NCBI GenBank assembly: GCA_052035295.1
Contig: JBPOHS010000005.1
Span: forward strand, 62,001-126,000
DNA: 64,000 bases
Direction: 5' to 3'
From: HdN1 sp052035295
GTDB taxonomy: Bacteria; Pseudomonadota; Gammaproteobacteria; Pseudomonadales; Ketobacteraceae
How positions within the stretch are numbered: the stretch's first letter is position 1; every line of letters starts with the position of its first letter. A program made the position numbers and the translations under genes. This document shows, in pieces, positions 1-9,089 of this stretch. The notes beneath the pieces were generated by a model that saw nothing but the letters and a program-made list of their open reading frames with translations, made no database searches and was not told where the DNA came from.

Positions 1-1637
1 AGGCGGCTGCCGACCAGTGCGGCGCCAATGGCGGCCATCCACCACGCGGGCCAGGGCACATCACGCATGGCCGGAACCAGTTCCGGCTTCATGGCCCACA
101 ACACTGCCACAATCAGCGCGCCACTGCCAAGCAGCATGGACACGCGATCCTGTCGCAGCTGCTTCATGTGGCGTTGCTCGATCTGTTCCAGCAGGGCCTG
201 CTGGTTATGGCTGAGTTTGCGCATTTCGTTGAGCGCATCCCACGCCAGCTTGGGCAGATGCGGTACTTGCTCGAACAGGGCGGGTGCGTTGCGTTTGAAG
301 CTCTGCCACAGGGCACCGGGGCCGACCTGTTCACGGATCCAGTTTTCCAGCAGCGGGCGACCGATGGTCCAGATGTCGAGGTCGGGGTAGAGCGTGCGAC
401 CCAGTCCTTCGACGTGGATGAGGGTTTTTTCGAGCAATACGAATTGCGGCAATGCCTGCATCTCGAAGCGGCGCGCAGTCTGGAACAAGCGCATCAGGAC
501 GGGGCCGAATTCCACTTCCGACAGCGGGCGCTCGACAATCGGTTCGAGCACGGTGCGCAAGGCGCTTTCGAAGGCTTGCACGCGGGTGTGGGCGGGCACC
601 CAACCGGCTTCGATCAGCAGCAGCGCCATTTGCTCGTAATCCTTGTCGAGCAAGGCCATGAGCTGACGGGCGAGCAGGAAGCGTTCTTCCTTGCTCAGGC
701 TGCCGACAATGGCGCAATCCAGCGACAGGTATTGAGGTTGTGACGGGTTGGCCAGCGACACCAGGACGTTGCCCGGGTGCATGTCGGCATGGAAGAAGTT
801 ATCCCGGAACACCTGGGTGAAGAAGATTTCGACGCCGATTTCGGCGAGGGTCTTCAGATCCATGCCGGCCGCCTGCATGGCGGCAACGTCCGAGACTGGC
901 ACCCCGTAGACGCGTTCCATGGTCAGCACGTTCGGGGTGCTCAGATCCCAGTGGATCTCGGGGACATACAGCAGCGGCGAATACTCGAAATTACGGCGGA
1001 ACTGCGCACCGTTGGCAGCCTCCTGGCCGAGGTCGAGCTCACCCAGCAGGATATGTTCATAGTCGTTGACGACTTGTACCGGGTGCAGGCGGCGCGTTTC
1101 CGGAAGGAACTTTTCCAGCAGACCGGCTCCGAAGCGCAGCAATGCCATGTCACGTTGCACCGTCGGGCGGATGTCCGGGCGCAGGATTTTGACGACGACG
1201 TCGCGGCCGTCGAATAGCGTGGCGGTATGCACCTGCGCGACGCTCGCCGAGGCCAGCGGTTCAATATCGAAGCGCAGAAACAGCTCGCTGACCGGCTTCT
1301 TCAGTTCCCGCTCGACAATCTCGCGGGCCTGTGTTGAATCGAACGGGGGAACGCGGTCTTGCAGTCGAGCCAGGTCATTGGCAGCGTGATCCGGCAGCAG
1401 GTCACGCCGCGTCGACAGCAGCTGGCCGAACTTGATGAAGACCGGGCCCAGCTCCTCGCAGGCCAGTCGCAGGCGTGTCCATGGGTCGTCGTCACGGTCT
1501 GTCGCCGTCCACGCTGAAGGCATCAGCCGTATCAGCAGGCGTAACGGCCAGGCAAGGGCATGAGCAGGCAGCAGGGCGTCGAGACGGTGTTTGGCAAAAA
1601 CATGCAGAATCGTGATCAAGCGACGCAGGGCTTGCAC
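1..1637 (-). CDS. ubiB: UbiB, ubiquinone biosynthesis atypical kinase/ATPase (C-terminus cut by window edge)
   Basis: This frame is open from a GTG at 1637 to the left edge, about 545 codons; the family is close to 546 residues, so only a few C-terminal residues should be missing. The N-terminus (VQALRRLITILHVFAKHRLD) and the signature around residues 60-80 (ELGPVFIKFGQLLSTRRDLL, the KxGQ motif) mark the ADCK/UbiB protein-kinase-like family, which supports coenzyme Q assembly at the inner membrane. The end of the gene should hold the hydrophobic anchor, of which only part is visible. It begins three bases after the ubiJ stop, so it is the last visible gene of a ubiE-ubiJ-ubiB operon. GTG is chosen because it gives the expected family N-terminus and sits close to the ubiJ end. 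Confidence 0.93.
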   Translation of the reverse strand, partial: MQALRRLITILHVFAKHRLDALLPAHALAWPLRLLIRLMPSAWTATDRDDDPWTRLRLACEELGPVFIKFGQLLSTRRDLLPDHAANDLARLQDRVPPFDSTQAREIVERELKKPVSELFLRFDIEPLASASVAQVHTATLFDGRDVVVKILRPDIRPTVQRDMALLRFGAGLLEKFLPETRRLHPVQVVNDYEHILLGELDLGQEAANGAQFRRNFEYSPLLYVPEIHWDLSTPNVLTMERVYGVPVSDVAAMQAAGMDLKTLAEIGVEIFFTQVFRDNFFHADMHPGNVLVSLANPSQPQYLSLDCAIVGSLSKEERFLLARQLMALLDKDYEQMALLLIEAGWVPAHTRVQAFESALRTVLEPIVERPLSEVEFGPVLMRLFQTARRFEMQALPQFVLLEKTLIHVEGLGRTLYPDLDIWTIGRPLLENWIREQVGPGALWQSFKRNAPALFEQVPHLPKLAWDALNEMRKLSHNQQALLEQIEQRHMKQLRQDRVSMLLGSGALIVAVLWAMKPELVPAMRDVPWPAWWMAAIGAALVGSR

Positions 1638-1640
1638 AGG

Positions 1641-2324
1641 TTACTCCTGGGATGGGGTCATATCTTGGTTGTGGGCGGCGCGCTGTTGCACACGCTGTAG
1701 CACTCGCTGTTGCAGTAGCGCTACACGTGCTTCCAGCCGGTCGTGGTCCTGGCGCAGGTGGGTGACGGCGTTACCAAAGCGGTCGAAATCCGGGCGTTCC
1801 ACCAGCATGGGGCGCTCCGACACCAGATAACGGCGGCCATCGTCGAGCGCCTTGCGGGCGAAGGCGCCGAGAAAACTGGCTCCCCAGCGCAACGTCTGGC
1901 CGATCTGGTGGGCAGCGACATCGCCGAGACGGTCGGCCAGCAGCTCTTCCCAGTCGAAATCAAGCTGGCGGGCGAGTTGGCTCAGGGTTTGGGCCAGGGC
2001 GATATCGCCTTCGACGCTAACCCCGGCACCGGCTCGAAACTGACCGGGTTGCATCAACTGGCGCAGTAACGCCGGGGCTGAGCCTTCGATGGTTACCGCT
2101 GCGGGAAGTTCGCAGTGCTGTGTCAGGCGAACACTGCCCTCCACAAACTCGACGAACACATCGAAGCGCGGCAGGATGATGGCGATATGGGCGACGCGGC
2201 CTTCCAGTGATTTCAGGCGCAGTCGCGTCGCCGGCGAATACTCCAGAACTTTCTGCGCCAGCGCTTCAATCTGTGAAAGCAGCAGTACAGGCGCGAGGGA
2301 TACGCGTGATGAGGGTGACGTCAT
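1641..2324 (-). CDS. ubiJ: UbiJ, SCP2-domain ubiquinone biosynthesis accessory factor
   Basis: About 227 residues. The protein has an N-terminal SCP2-like lipid-binding region (roughly residues 15-115, with the segment GSAPALLRQLMQPGQF) and a C-terminal helical, coiled-coil-prone tail (residues 170-215, LRQDHDRLEARVALLQQRV). UbiJ is known as an accessory protein of the soluble Ubi complex that binds ubiquinone intermediates with UbiK. The ATG at 2324 lies one base after the ubiE stop; the open frame extends 13 codons further upstream into ubiE but has no reason to be used. Its place between ubiE and ubiB is the standard gammaproteobacterial order. Identity rests on the SCP2-like pattern plus this context. 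Confidence 0.9.
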   Translation of the reverse strand: MTSPSSRVSLAPVLLLSQIEALAQKVLEYSPATRLRLKSLEGRVAHIAIILPRFDVFVEFVEGSVRLTQHCELPAAVTIEGSAPALLRQLMQPGQFRAGAGVSVEGDIALAQTLSQLARQLDFDWEELLADRLGDVAAHQIGQTLRWGASFLGAFARKALDDGRRYLVSERPMLVERPDFDRFGNAVTHLRQDHDRLEARVALLQQRVLQRVQQRAAHNQDMTPSQE

Positions 2325-2325
2325 T

Positions 2326-3075
2326 CTAGTATTTGAAACCGCGGTGCAGGGCGACGATGCCACCCGTCAAATTGCTGAACTCGACCTGTTCGAAGCCCGC
2401 CTCGCGCATCATGTGCTTGAGGGTTTTCTGGTCGGGATGCATGCGGATGGATTCCGCGAGATAACGGTAGCTCTCAGCGTCGTTGGTGACGAGCTTGCCC
2501 ATCAGCGGCAACATGCTGAAGGAGTAAGTGTCGTAGGCCTTGCGCAGGAATTCGCTTTCGGGTTTGGAGAATTCCAGCACCAGCAGGCGCCCGCCGGGCC
2601 GCAATACGCGAAAGATGGATTCCAGCGCTTTTTGCTTGTCGGTGACATTGCGCAGCCCAAAGCTGATGGTGCAGACGTCGAAGCTGTTGTCGTCGAAGGG
2701 CAGCATTTCGGCGTTGGCCTGCACGAATTCGATATTGCCGGCATAGCCCTTGTCGAGCAGGCGATCGCGCCCGACGTTGAGCATCGAACCGTTGATGTCG
2801 GCGAGAACGACTTTCCCTGTGCTGCCCACCAGTTTCGAGAATTTCATGGTGAGATCGCCGGTGCCGCCGGCCAGATCGAGTACGTGCTGACCAGGGCGCG
2901 CGGCCGCCATCTCGATGCAGTAGCGTTTCCACAGGCGGTGGACGCCGAATGACATGAGGTCATTCATCAGGTCGTATTTGTCGGCGACGGAATGAAAGAC
3001 CTGGCCCACCATTTTGACCTTGTCCTGGGTGGCTACGGTCTTGTAGCCGAAATGCGTGGTTTTTTCTTCCGACAT
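2326..3075 (-). CDS. ubiE: UbiE, demethylmenaquinone/2-methoxy-6-polyprenyl-1,4-benzoquinol methyltransferase
   Basis: 249 residues, the normal family length. It is a class I SAM-dependent C-methyltransferase. The SAM-binding glycine motif VLDLAGGTGDLT is near residue 65, followed by family-typical blocks such as FDVCTISFGLRNVTDK and GGRLLVLEFSKP. The N-terminal FGYKTV...KVKMVGQVFHSVADKYDLMNDLMSFG block is diagnostic of UbiE/COQ5. It methylates the quinone ring in ubiquinone (and menaquinone, if made) synthesis. It is the first gene of the ubiE-ubiJ-ubiB operon and has a good AGGAG ribosome binding site just upstream of the ATG. A weak promoter candidate (TTGACT on the minus strand at 3136-3131) lies upstream. 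Confidence 0.97.
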   Translation of the reverse strand: MSEEKTTHFGYKTVATQDKVKMVGQVFHSVADKYDLMNDLMSFGVHRLWKRYCIEMAAARPGQHVLDLAGGTGDLTMKFSKLVGSTGKVVLADINGSMLNVGRDRLLDKGYAGNIEFVQANAEMLPFDDNSFDVCTISFGLRNVTDKQKALESIFRVLRPGGRLLVLEFSKPESEFLRKAYDTYSFSMLPLMGKLVTNDAESYRYLAESIRMHPDQKTLKHMMREAGFEQVEFSNLTGGIVALHRGFKY

Positions 3076-3449
3076 AAGCCGCTCCTGCCGTTGGCAAACT
3101 GGCCGGTATCTTCGCGGATTAGGTGGGGGGAGTCAATGGAAAGGGCGGGCTAGCGCCGGGCTGGCGGCGTCAAACGGGAAAAACCTGAAGGGGGATTCCT
3201 GTGGTGGAACGGGGCGTCCCCGGTGGGCAATGGGGGGGCATCCTGCGGACCTGTTCAGGTTCTCCTGTGGACTGTTTCTGCTCTCCGTCAACGCTTGTAT
3301 TAAAAAGGAATGAGCCTGAAAACAGATTGGTATAAACACTTGCTGGTCTTCAATCCTGGGTTGATGCACTATGAGTTTCACTTCAGCGGTAGCCGCTTGT
3401 AACGCTCCGTATGAAGGTCGTCGGACCAATCCATTGCGAGGTCGACTTC
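3076..3449. other. Intergenic region between divergent ubiE and DUF2789 gene
   Basis: No convincing gene here. Open frames of 85-98 codons exist on both strands but have no recognisable family and unusual composition. The region should hold the divergent promoters. On the minus strand a TTGACT hexamer (3136-3131) lies about 60 bases upstream of ubiE, with only a poor -10. On the plus strand TATAAA at 3331-3336 could be a -10 for the DUF2789 gene, but no good -35 is present at the right spacing. Confidence 0.5.
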
Positions 3450-3683
3450 ATGGATGCTTCCAACTACAAGCTGTATGTATTGTTTGCGCAATTGGGGCTG
3501 CCAAATTCCGAATGCGACATTGAAGCGTTTCTGGAGCTGCATTCGCCGTTGCCAGACGATGTCCTGTTGAGTCACGCCCCTTTCTGGTCGCCTTCCCAAG
3601 CCCAATTTTTAAACCAGGCCATCAAGGAGGATGCCGATTGGGCGCTGGTCGTGGATGGGCTCAGCACGCTTCTGCGACATTAA
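3450..3683 (+). CDS. DUF2789 family small protein
   Basis: 77 residues. The sequence MDASNYKLYVLFAQLGLP, then APFWSPSQAQFLNQAIKEDA and DWALVVDGLSTLLR, has the pattern of the DUF2789 family, short acidic proteins common in gammaproteobacteria with no known function. The ATG at 3450 is preferred over an in-frame ATG 13 codons upstream: it matches the usual MD start of the family and has a gcgagg ribosome binding site at suitable spacing. No signal peptide or membrane segment. It stands alone on the plus strand upstream of fumC, separated by 69 bases. Confidence 0.8.
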   Translation: MDASNYKLYVLFAQLGLPNSECDIEAFLELHSPLPDDVLLSHAPFWSPSQAQFLNQAIKEDADWALVVDGLSTLLRH

Positions 3684-3752
3684 TGGTTTGTTTTCATTAC
3701 ATCGCGCATGGCGGATGCCATGTTTTGACGTGAATAGCAGGGGTATGCCTTC

Positions 3753-5165
3753 ATGAAGGCAGTCAACGTGCGAGTGGAAAGCGATAGTTTTGGCGCAATT
3801 GATGTTCCTGAAGACAAGTATTGGGGAGCGCAAACACAACGTTCGCTTATTTACTTTGATATCGGTGGTGAGCGCCTGCCGCGACCCATGATTCGTGCGC
3901 TGGGAATCGTCAAGTATTGTGCTGCCCAGGTGAATTCAACATTGGGCATTCTGGATGCGACGGTCAGTCACGCGATCATGGAGGCCGCTGGTGAAATTAT
4001 TGCCGGTAAATTTGATGAGCATTTTCCATTGGTGATCTGGCAAACCGGTTCCGGCACGCAGTCGAACATGAACGCCAATGAGGTGATCGCGCATCTGGCA
4101 AGCATGCGCCTCTACGGGCTGACGGGCACGCAAAAGCCTGTGCATCCGAATGATCACGTTAATCGCAGCCAATCTTCCAACGACGTCTTTCCCACCGCGA
4201 TGCATATTGCGACCGTGGAGCAAATCCAGCATGTATTGATCCCGGCGATGGAGGATCTTCATTCTGCCTTGAGCGAAAAGGCGCTGCTTTGGCAATCGAT
4301 CATCAAGATGGGGCGCACCCATTTGCAAGACGCGACACCCCTGACGCTGGGGCAGGAATTTTCCGGTTATGCAATGCAGGTCGAGCTGGGCATTGAGCGC
4401 GTCAGCGACAGTCTCAAGCGACTCTATCCGTTGGCACAGGGAGGGACCGCAGTAGGTACGGGCCTTAATGCACCGACGGGGTTCGACCTGCTGTTCGCAC
4501 AACAGGTGGCGGAATTCACGCAATTGCCCTTTGTTTCCGCACCAAACAAATTTGAGGCGTTGGCCTGTCACGATGCGCTGGTTGAGTTTTCCGGCGTATT
4601 GAACTGCATCGCGGTGAGCATGAATAAAATTGCCAACGACATTCGCTGGCTGGGGTCCGGTCCGCGAGGGGGGCTTGGCGAGCTTTGTCTTCCGGAAAAC
4701 GAACCGGGTTCATCCATGATGCCAGGCAAGGTCAATCCGACTCAGTGCGAAGCGATGACCATGGTGTGTGCGCAGGTGATGGGGAATCATGTCACGGTGA
4801 CCATGGCTGGTGCTCAAGGAAATTTCGAATTGAATGTCTTCAAACCGGTCATTATTTACAACGTATTGCAATCGATACGATTACTGGGTGACGCCATGCG
4901 CAGCTTTACCAGTCACTGCCTGCTCGGTCTTGAGCCCAATCGTTCCCGGATTGCTCGCCATGTCGAGAATTCCCTCATGTTGGTGACGGCGTTAGTACCG
5001 CACATCGGATATGACCGGGCTGCGTTGATTGCAAAAAATGCCTTGAAAAATGATCGTACTTTGCGTGAGGAAGCCGTTGCCAGCGGGTTGGTCAGTGCAG
5101 AGGATTTTGATTCCATCGTGCAACCCGAGGCCATGGTGGGAGAAAAACTGCAGCGTGAGCTTTGA
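3753..5165 (+). CDS. fumC: Class II fumarate hydratase (fumarase C)
   Basis: 470 residues, typical of class II fumarases. The aspartase/fumarase signature GSSMMPGKVNPTQCEA is near residue 325, the substrate block GSGTQSNMNANEVIA near 105, and HPNDHVNRSQSSNDVFPTAMH near 130. It interconverts fumarate and malate in the TCA cycle as a cytoplasmic homotetramer and needs no iron-sulfur cluster. The start has a purine-rich gcagggg block about ten bases upstream. It is monocistronic: the next gene is on the opposite strand 26 bases beyond the stop. The related superfamily member aspartase is less likely because the SSNDVFPTAMH and GTAVGTGLN blocks read as fumarase. Confidence 0.96.
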   Translation: MKAVNVRVESDSFGAIDVPEDKYWGAQTQRSLIYFDIGGERLPRPMIRALGIVKYCAAQVNSTLGILDATVSHAIMEAAGEIIAGKFDEHFPLVIWQTGSGTQSNMNANEVIAHLASMRLYGLTGTQKPVHPNDHVNRSQSSNDVFPTAMHIATVEQIQHVLIPAMEDLHSALSEKALLWQSIIKMGRTHLQDATPLTLGQEFSGYAMQVELGIERVSDSLKRLYPLAQGGTAVGTGLNAPTGFDLLFAQQVAEFTQLPFVSAPNKFEALACHDALVEFSGVLNCIAVSMNKIANDIRWLGSGPRGGLGELCLPENEPGSSMMPGKVNPTQCEAMTMVCAQVMGNHVTVTMAGAQGNFELNVFKPVIIYNVLQSIRLLGDAMRSFTSHCLLGLEPNRSRIARHVENSLMLVTALVPHIGYDRAALIAKNALKNDRTLREEAVASGLVSAEDFDSIVQPEAMVGEKLQREL

Positions 5166-5191
5166 TCCGTTCTCACGCGGCAGAAATATCT

Positions 5192-5566
5192 TTATTGGAC
5201 GCTGGTTTTAAGCCTGAGATCATTTTTGACATCGTTGACGCCTTTGATCTGGCGGACGACCTGCGTTGCGCGCGCTATATCCTCCGGGTCGCGCACAAAT
5301 CCACTCAACTGAACCACTCCCTTGTAGGTCTCTACATTTACCTCGATGGCGCTCAATTCAGGGTCATCGATGAGCGCAGCCTTCACCTTCGTCGTGATGA
5401 CGCTGTCATCCAGATATTCACCTACACGCTCGCCGGTACCCTCATGCGCGGGATCTCTTGGGGTCGATTCCTTTGCCGGATAACATCCTGACGATAGTGT
5501 GATAATCGAAGCGCCCAGTAGTGGGAGCAAAAATGGTTTGAAAAAGTCGGCTTTCCAGTATTTCAT
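5192..5566 (-). CDS. BON-domain lipoprotein (OsmY-like)
   Basis: 124 residues. The N-terminus has a basic/hydrophobic stretch ending in a somewhat relaxed lipobox (ITLSSG-Cys28), which predicts export and lipidation. Residues about 50-122 form one BON domain (DSVITTKVKAALIDDPELSA ... GVVQLSGFV ... VNDVKNDLRLK). BON domains bind phospholipid and occur in the stress-induced periplasmic proteins OsmY and DolP; those have two BON domains, this has one. It lies convergent to fumC. A role at the cell envelope is likely, but the exact function cannot be told. Confidence 0.85.
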   Translation of the reverse strand: MKYWKADFFKPFLLPLLGASIITLSSGCYPAKESTPRDPAHEGTGERVGEYLDDSVITTKVKAALIDDPELSAIEVNVETYKGVVQLSGFVRDPEDIARATQVVRQIKGVNDVKNDLRLKTSVQ

Positions 5567-5773
5567 CTTTTTAGATCCTTCTGTCTCGATGTTTCAATGT
5601 GGAGAGTGTCCGTAGATCGCCTCCATGCCGAATTGTGACTTCGTAATCCGATAATGGTTCACCCGGACATGCAAACGCCTGCTGTCAGTCGCCGATAACA
5701 AGGGAACAATGCTTCTGTTTTGTTTTCCAATAGAAGGTCAGGACGATGTGATGGATGCAAAGGAGACTATCCA

Positions 5774-6355
5774 ATGAATAATTCATGGAAAAGAGTAATC
5801 GCAATCGGATGCGTCATCTGCGGGCTGGGTGTTTCGTCGTTGGTGCTTGCCGATATGATGTACGAGCCCAGTGGTTATATCGGTGCCGCTGCTGGTCGAA
5901 TCGATGTCAACGACTCGGATTTTGAAGATGACGACATGTCTGGAAAAATTTATCTCGGTGGGAAATTTGGCCCTTATCTGGGCGTTGAAGCCAGCGCCAA
6001 TGATTTTGGCGACTCATCAACGAGCGTGTCGGAATGGGAGCTGGATGGCGCTACGTTGGCGCTCGTTGGTTTTTTACCCCTGAATGAGCGATTCGGCTTT
6101 TTTGCCAAGATAGGAAATTTGTGGTGGGATGCTGATGCCCGGTTCATGGGGGTAGGCGACGATTTCGACGGTAGCGAACGTTTTGGTGGCGTTGGCGCGC
6201 AGTTCAATTTCAATGACAACTTCTCCCTGAGGTTGGAGTATGAGCGCTACAAAGTGGAAATCGACGAAGACGAGTTGAATGTTGGTCCTGGCGTTGACAT
6301 TGACGTCGATTCTCGTGTGAATGTCGCCAGCGCTGGGCTGCAGTTCAATTTCTGA
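5774..6355 (+). CDS. Small outer-membrane beta-barrel protein
   Basis: 193 residues. A signal peptide (residues 1-26, cleavage after VLA) precedes a mature part with alternating hydrophobic strands and glycine/aspartate-rich turns, ending in LQFNF with a terminal Phe, the usual Bam recognition ending. The pattern fits the OmpX/OmpA-barrel-like (porin_OMP_type) eight-strand barrels, e.g. GYIGAAAGRIDV, YLGGKFGPYLGVEAS, FGFFAKIGNLWW. The ATG at 5774 has an AAGGAG site eight bases upstream; the frame opens 18 codons earlier without support. The loops are strongly acidic. Function unknown; likely structural or stress related. Confidence 0.8.
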   Translation: MNNSWKRVIAIGCVICGLGVSSLVLADMMYEPSGYIGAAAGRIDVNDSDFEDDDMSGKIYLGGKFGPYLGVEASANDFGDSSTSVSEWELDGATLALVGFLPLNERFGFFAKIGNLWWDADARFMGVGDDFDGSERFGGVGAQFNFNDNFSLRLEYERYKVEIDEDELNVGPGVDIDVDSRVNVASAGLQFNF

Positions 6356-6372
6356 GGACAGAATTCGCGCGT

Positions 6373-6405
6373 ACTGCCCATTTTTCCATAACGGTGGTGG
6401 GCAGT
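6373..6405. terminator. Hairpin downstream of the barrel gene (possible terminator)
   Basis: A perfect 8-bp inverted repeat (ACTGCCCA at 6373-6380, TGGGCAGT at 6398-6405) with a 17-nt loop lies 18 bases after the barrel-gene stop and is followed by a short GTTTCC. The loop is large and the T-run poor, so termination would be weak. It separates the barrel gene from the trehalose operon. Confidence 0.4.
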
Positions 6406-6539
6406 GTTTCCTGTGCGTTGCTGAAAAGGCGGCTTGTCGCTGCTTGCGATGAACTTTGAGTGGGTCAACGGGTCTGTAAAAGAACGACAAACTCCACGAA
6501 TTTTCTCGGAATCCGAGAACGCCAAAAAGGTGAGACTGG

Positions 6540-7274
6540 ATGTTCTACCTGCCGCCGCCCAAGGATATGGTGCTCTTTCTTGATATCGATGGAACCTTGC
6601 TCGATTTCGCCGATACGCCTTCGATGGTTTTTGCGTCTGATTTCTTGATTGATGGATTGAATGACTTGCGCGCGATGCTGGATGACGCTTTGGCGTTTGT
6701 CAGCGGGCGGATGCTTGTCGATGTGGATGCGCTTTTCTCGCCGTTGTGTTTGCCTGGCGCATTCTCTCATGGCGGTGAAATTCGTGATCCGGAATGTCGT
6801 GTTGTCCGTACCCTGGCCGATGTGGAACGCATCAGCGCGGTGGTCGAGATGGCTGTGGACTGGTCACGAAAGCATGTTGGTGTTCACGTTGAAAACAAGG
6901 GCGATGCCGTCGCCATGCATTATCGTATCGCCCCTGAGAAAAAAGCTGCGGTAGCCCACTTTGCTCAGGAAATGCAGCAAATACTGGGCGAGGAATATCA
7001 TCTTCTTGAAGGCAGCTCGGTGGTGGAATTGAAACCGGTTAACAGAAACAAGGCATTGGCGATTGGTGAATTGCTCAGGTTTCCGCAGTGGGCTGATCGC
7101 ATTCCGGTGTTTGTGGGCGATGATGTTACCGATGAAGACGGCTTCAAAATGGTCAACGCCTTGGGCGGGGTCAGCATAAAGGTGGGGACAGGTGTCACAC
7201 AGGCGACATGCGCACTATCAGATCCCCGGGCTGTTCGCTATTGGCTGCGGTCGTTGGTGTCAGCAGTGGCCTAG
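6540..7274 (+). CDS. otsB: Trehalose-6-phosphate phosphatase
   Basis: 244 residues, a HAD-superfamily phosphatase. Motif I is FLDIDGTLLDF near residue 14, motif II includes the SGR segment near 55, and motif III/IV is VFVGDDVTDEDGF near 188, all as in OtsB. VENKGDAVAMHYR is the trehalose-phosphatase substrate block. It converts trehalose 6-phosphate from OtsA to trehalose, an osmotic and desiccation protectant. It is the first gene of otsB-GH15-otsA, with an AGGTGAG ribosome binding site, and 24 bases separate it from the next gene. Confidence 0.95.
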   Translation: MFYLPPPKDMVLFLDIDGTLLDFADTPSMVFASDFLIDGLNDLRAMLDDALAFVSGRMLVDVDALFSPLCLPGAFSHGGEIRDPECRVVRTLADVERISAVVEMAVDWSRKHVGVHVENKGDAVAMHYRIAPEKKAAVAHFAQEMQQILGEEYHLLEGSSVVELKPVNRNKALAIGELLRFPQWADRIPVFVGDDVTDEDGFKMVNALGGVSIKVGTGVTQATCALSDPRAVRYWLRSLVSAVA

Positions 7275-7298
7275 GCGCGTGCGCCAGAGGAGACATTC

Positions 7299-9089
7299 AT
7301 GCGGCATTTGCAATTAGGGCTGATAGGCAATTGTGCGATCAATGCGTTGGTGGATACCCAGGCAAATATCGTCTGGGCGTGCATGCCACGATTTGACAGC
7401 GATCCCCCATTTTGTGCATTGATCAACAACTACCGTGAGAAAGCAGAGAACGACGGCATTTTCAGTGTTGAAGTCGCCGATACTGCCAGTACGGATCAGC
7501 GTTATATGGACAACACCGCGGTTCTGGTTACACGCATTAACGATTCTCACGACAATGCGCTGGATATCATCGATTTTTGTCCGCGCTTCAAGCACAGCGG
7601 GCGTACGTTCCGGCCGGCGATGATTGTACGCATCTTGCGGGTGGTAAAAGGCGCTCCGAATATCCGGATAAAAATCAGGCCGATGCAGGATCACGGTGGC
7701 GCCAGGCGCGCTTATACGGTGGGCAGCAATCACATTCGCTATGTTTCTCCTCACAATGTCGATCGCTTGACCACCAACATGTCCCTCACAGCCATCATCG
7801 AAGAACGCTGGCAACTTCTGAATCGTGACGTTGCCTTCATTCTGGGCCCCGATGAGAGCCTGCAGGAATCCGTGCGCGAAATTTCGGATCAATACTTGCG
7901 CGATACCTGCGATTACTGGGTGAACTGGGTGCGCTACCTGGCCATTCCTTTCGAGTGGCAGGAACAGGTCATTCGCGCCGCCATCACGCTGAAACTCTCG
8001 GCTTATGAAGACACCGGGGCCATTATCGCGGCGCCGACCACCTCATTGCCTGAAGCGCCGGAAAATGTGCGCAATTGGGATTATCGATTCTGCTGGCTGC
8101 GTGACAGCTATTTTACGGTGAATGCCCTTAATCGCCTGGGCGCGACTCAAACCATGGAGCGTTATCTCGACTACATCACGAATGTCGTCGCCCAGGCCCG
8201 TCAGGATTGGCTACAACCGGTTTACGGCATTACAGGGGAGGCCGAACTTGATGAGCACGTTATTCCTCACCTTGCGGGTTATGACGGATACGGCCCGGTG
8301 CGCATCGGTAATCTTGCTTACAAGCAATCACAGCATGATGTTTACGGTGCCGTCGTGTTGTCGTTGGCGCAAATCTTTTTTGACCGTCGCATTCTGCGCC
8401 CTGGCAATCTCAATCAGTTTGAGCGTCTGGAACGCATTGGCGATATGGCCATGCGAACGTTTGCCAAACCGGATGCGGGCCTGTGGGAGCTGCGTGGGCG
8501 GCAGGAAACGCACACCTTTTCCAGCGTGATGTGCTGGGCCGCTTGCGATCGACTGGCACGCATCGCTGATCGGCTCGCCTTACCTGATCGCGCCCGCTTC
8601 TGGAAAAGTACGGCCGACCGCATGCACACCGACATTGTTGCCCATGCCTGGAATGAGCGCAGACAATCGTTTGTAGCCACTTTCGCAGGCGAAGGCATGG
8701 ATGCCAGCCTGTTGTTGCTGCGCGAGCTCGGGTTTCTGCGTGCCGATGATCCCCGCTTTTCGAGTACCGTCGCAGCGATTGCGCAAGACCTCAAGCGGGG
8801 AGGTTATGTCTTCCGTTATGTCATTGCCGATGACTTCGGCGCGCCCGATCATGCGTTCACGATTTGCACCTTTTGGTACATCAAAGCCCTGGCGGATCTC
8901 AATCGTCGCGATGAGGCGCGTGCGCTTTTCGAAAGCCTTCTCGCACGCAGCAACCATCTCGGCCTGTTGGCAGAACATATCGATCCTGCGACAGGCGAAA
9001 TGTGGGGCAACTTCCCGCAGACCTATTCCATGGTTGGCGTCATTCTCTCTGCGATGAAACTCAGCATCCGCTGGGAGGAAGCCATATGA
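7299..9089 (+). CDS. Glycoside hydrolase family 15 protein (glucoamylase/trehalase-like)
   Basis: 596 residues. The N-terminal beta domain starts MRHLQLGLIGNCAINALVD...FDSDPPFCALI, and the (alpha/alpha)6 barrel follows with family blocks APTTSLPEAPENVRNWDYRF CWLRDSYFTVNAL (residues 245-275) and the C-terminal HIDPATGEMWGNFPQTYS (near 575), which is characteristic of GH15. Family members hydrolyse alpha-glucosides; some bacterial and archaeal members are trehalases. In this operon, between otsB and otsA, it could trim trehalose or a related glucan. Its stop overlaps the otsA start by four bases (ATGA), so otsA is translationally coupled. No signal peptide, so it is cytoplasmic. Confidence 0.9.
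   Translation: MRHLQLGLIGNCAINALVDTQANIVWACMPRFDSDPPFCALINNYREKAENDGIFSVEVADTASTDQRYMDNTAVLVTRINDSHDNALDIIDFCPRFKHSGRTFRPAMIVRILRVVKGAPNIRIKIRPMQDHGGARRAYTVGSNHIRYVSPHNVDRLTTNMSLTAIIEERWQLLNRDVAFILGPDESLQESVREISDQYLRDTCDYWVNWVRYLAIPFEWQEQVIRAAITLKLSAYEDTGAIIAAPTTSLPEAPENVRNWDYRFCWLRDSYFTVNALNRLGATQTMERYLDYITNVVAQARQDWLQPVYGITGEAELDEHVIPHLAGYDGYGPVRIGNLAYKQSQHDVYGAVVLSLAQIFFDRRILRPGNLNQFERLERIGDMAMRTFAKPDAGLWELRGRQETHTFSSVMCWAACDRLARIADRLALPDRARFWKSTADRMHTDIVAHAWNERRQSFVATFAGEGMDASLLLLRELGFLRADDPRFSSTVAAIAQDLKRGGYVFRYVIADDFGAPDHAFTICTFWYIKALADLNRRDEARALFESLLARSNHLGLLAEHIDPATGEMWGNFPQTYSMVGVILSAMKLSIRWEEAI

Noticed and set aside
168..743. 191-codon plus-strand frame at the left edge
   Set aside because: Lies antisense to ubiB, whose KxGQ motif and N-terminus are clear in the other strand.
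3056..3313. 85-codon plus-strand frame upstream of the DUF2789 gene
   Set aside because: Starts inside ubiE antisense, low-quality composition and no similar protein known to me.
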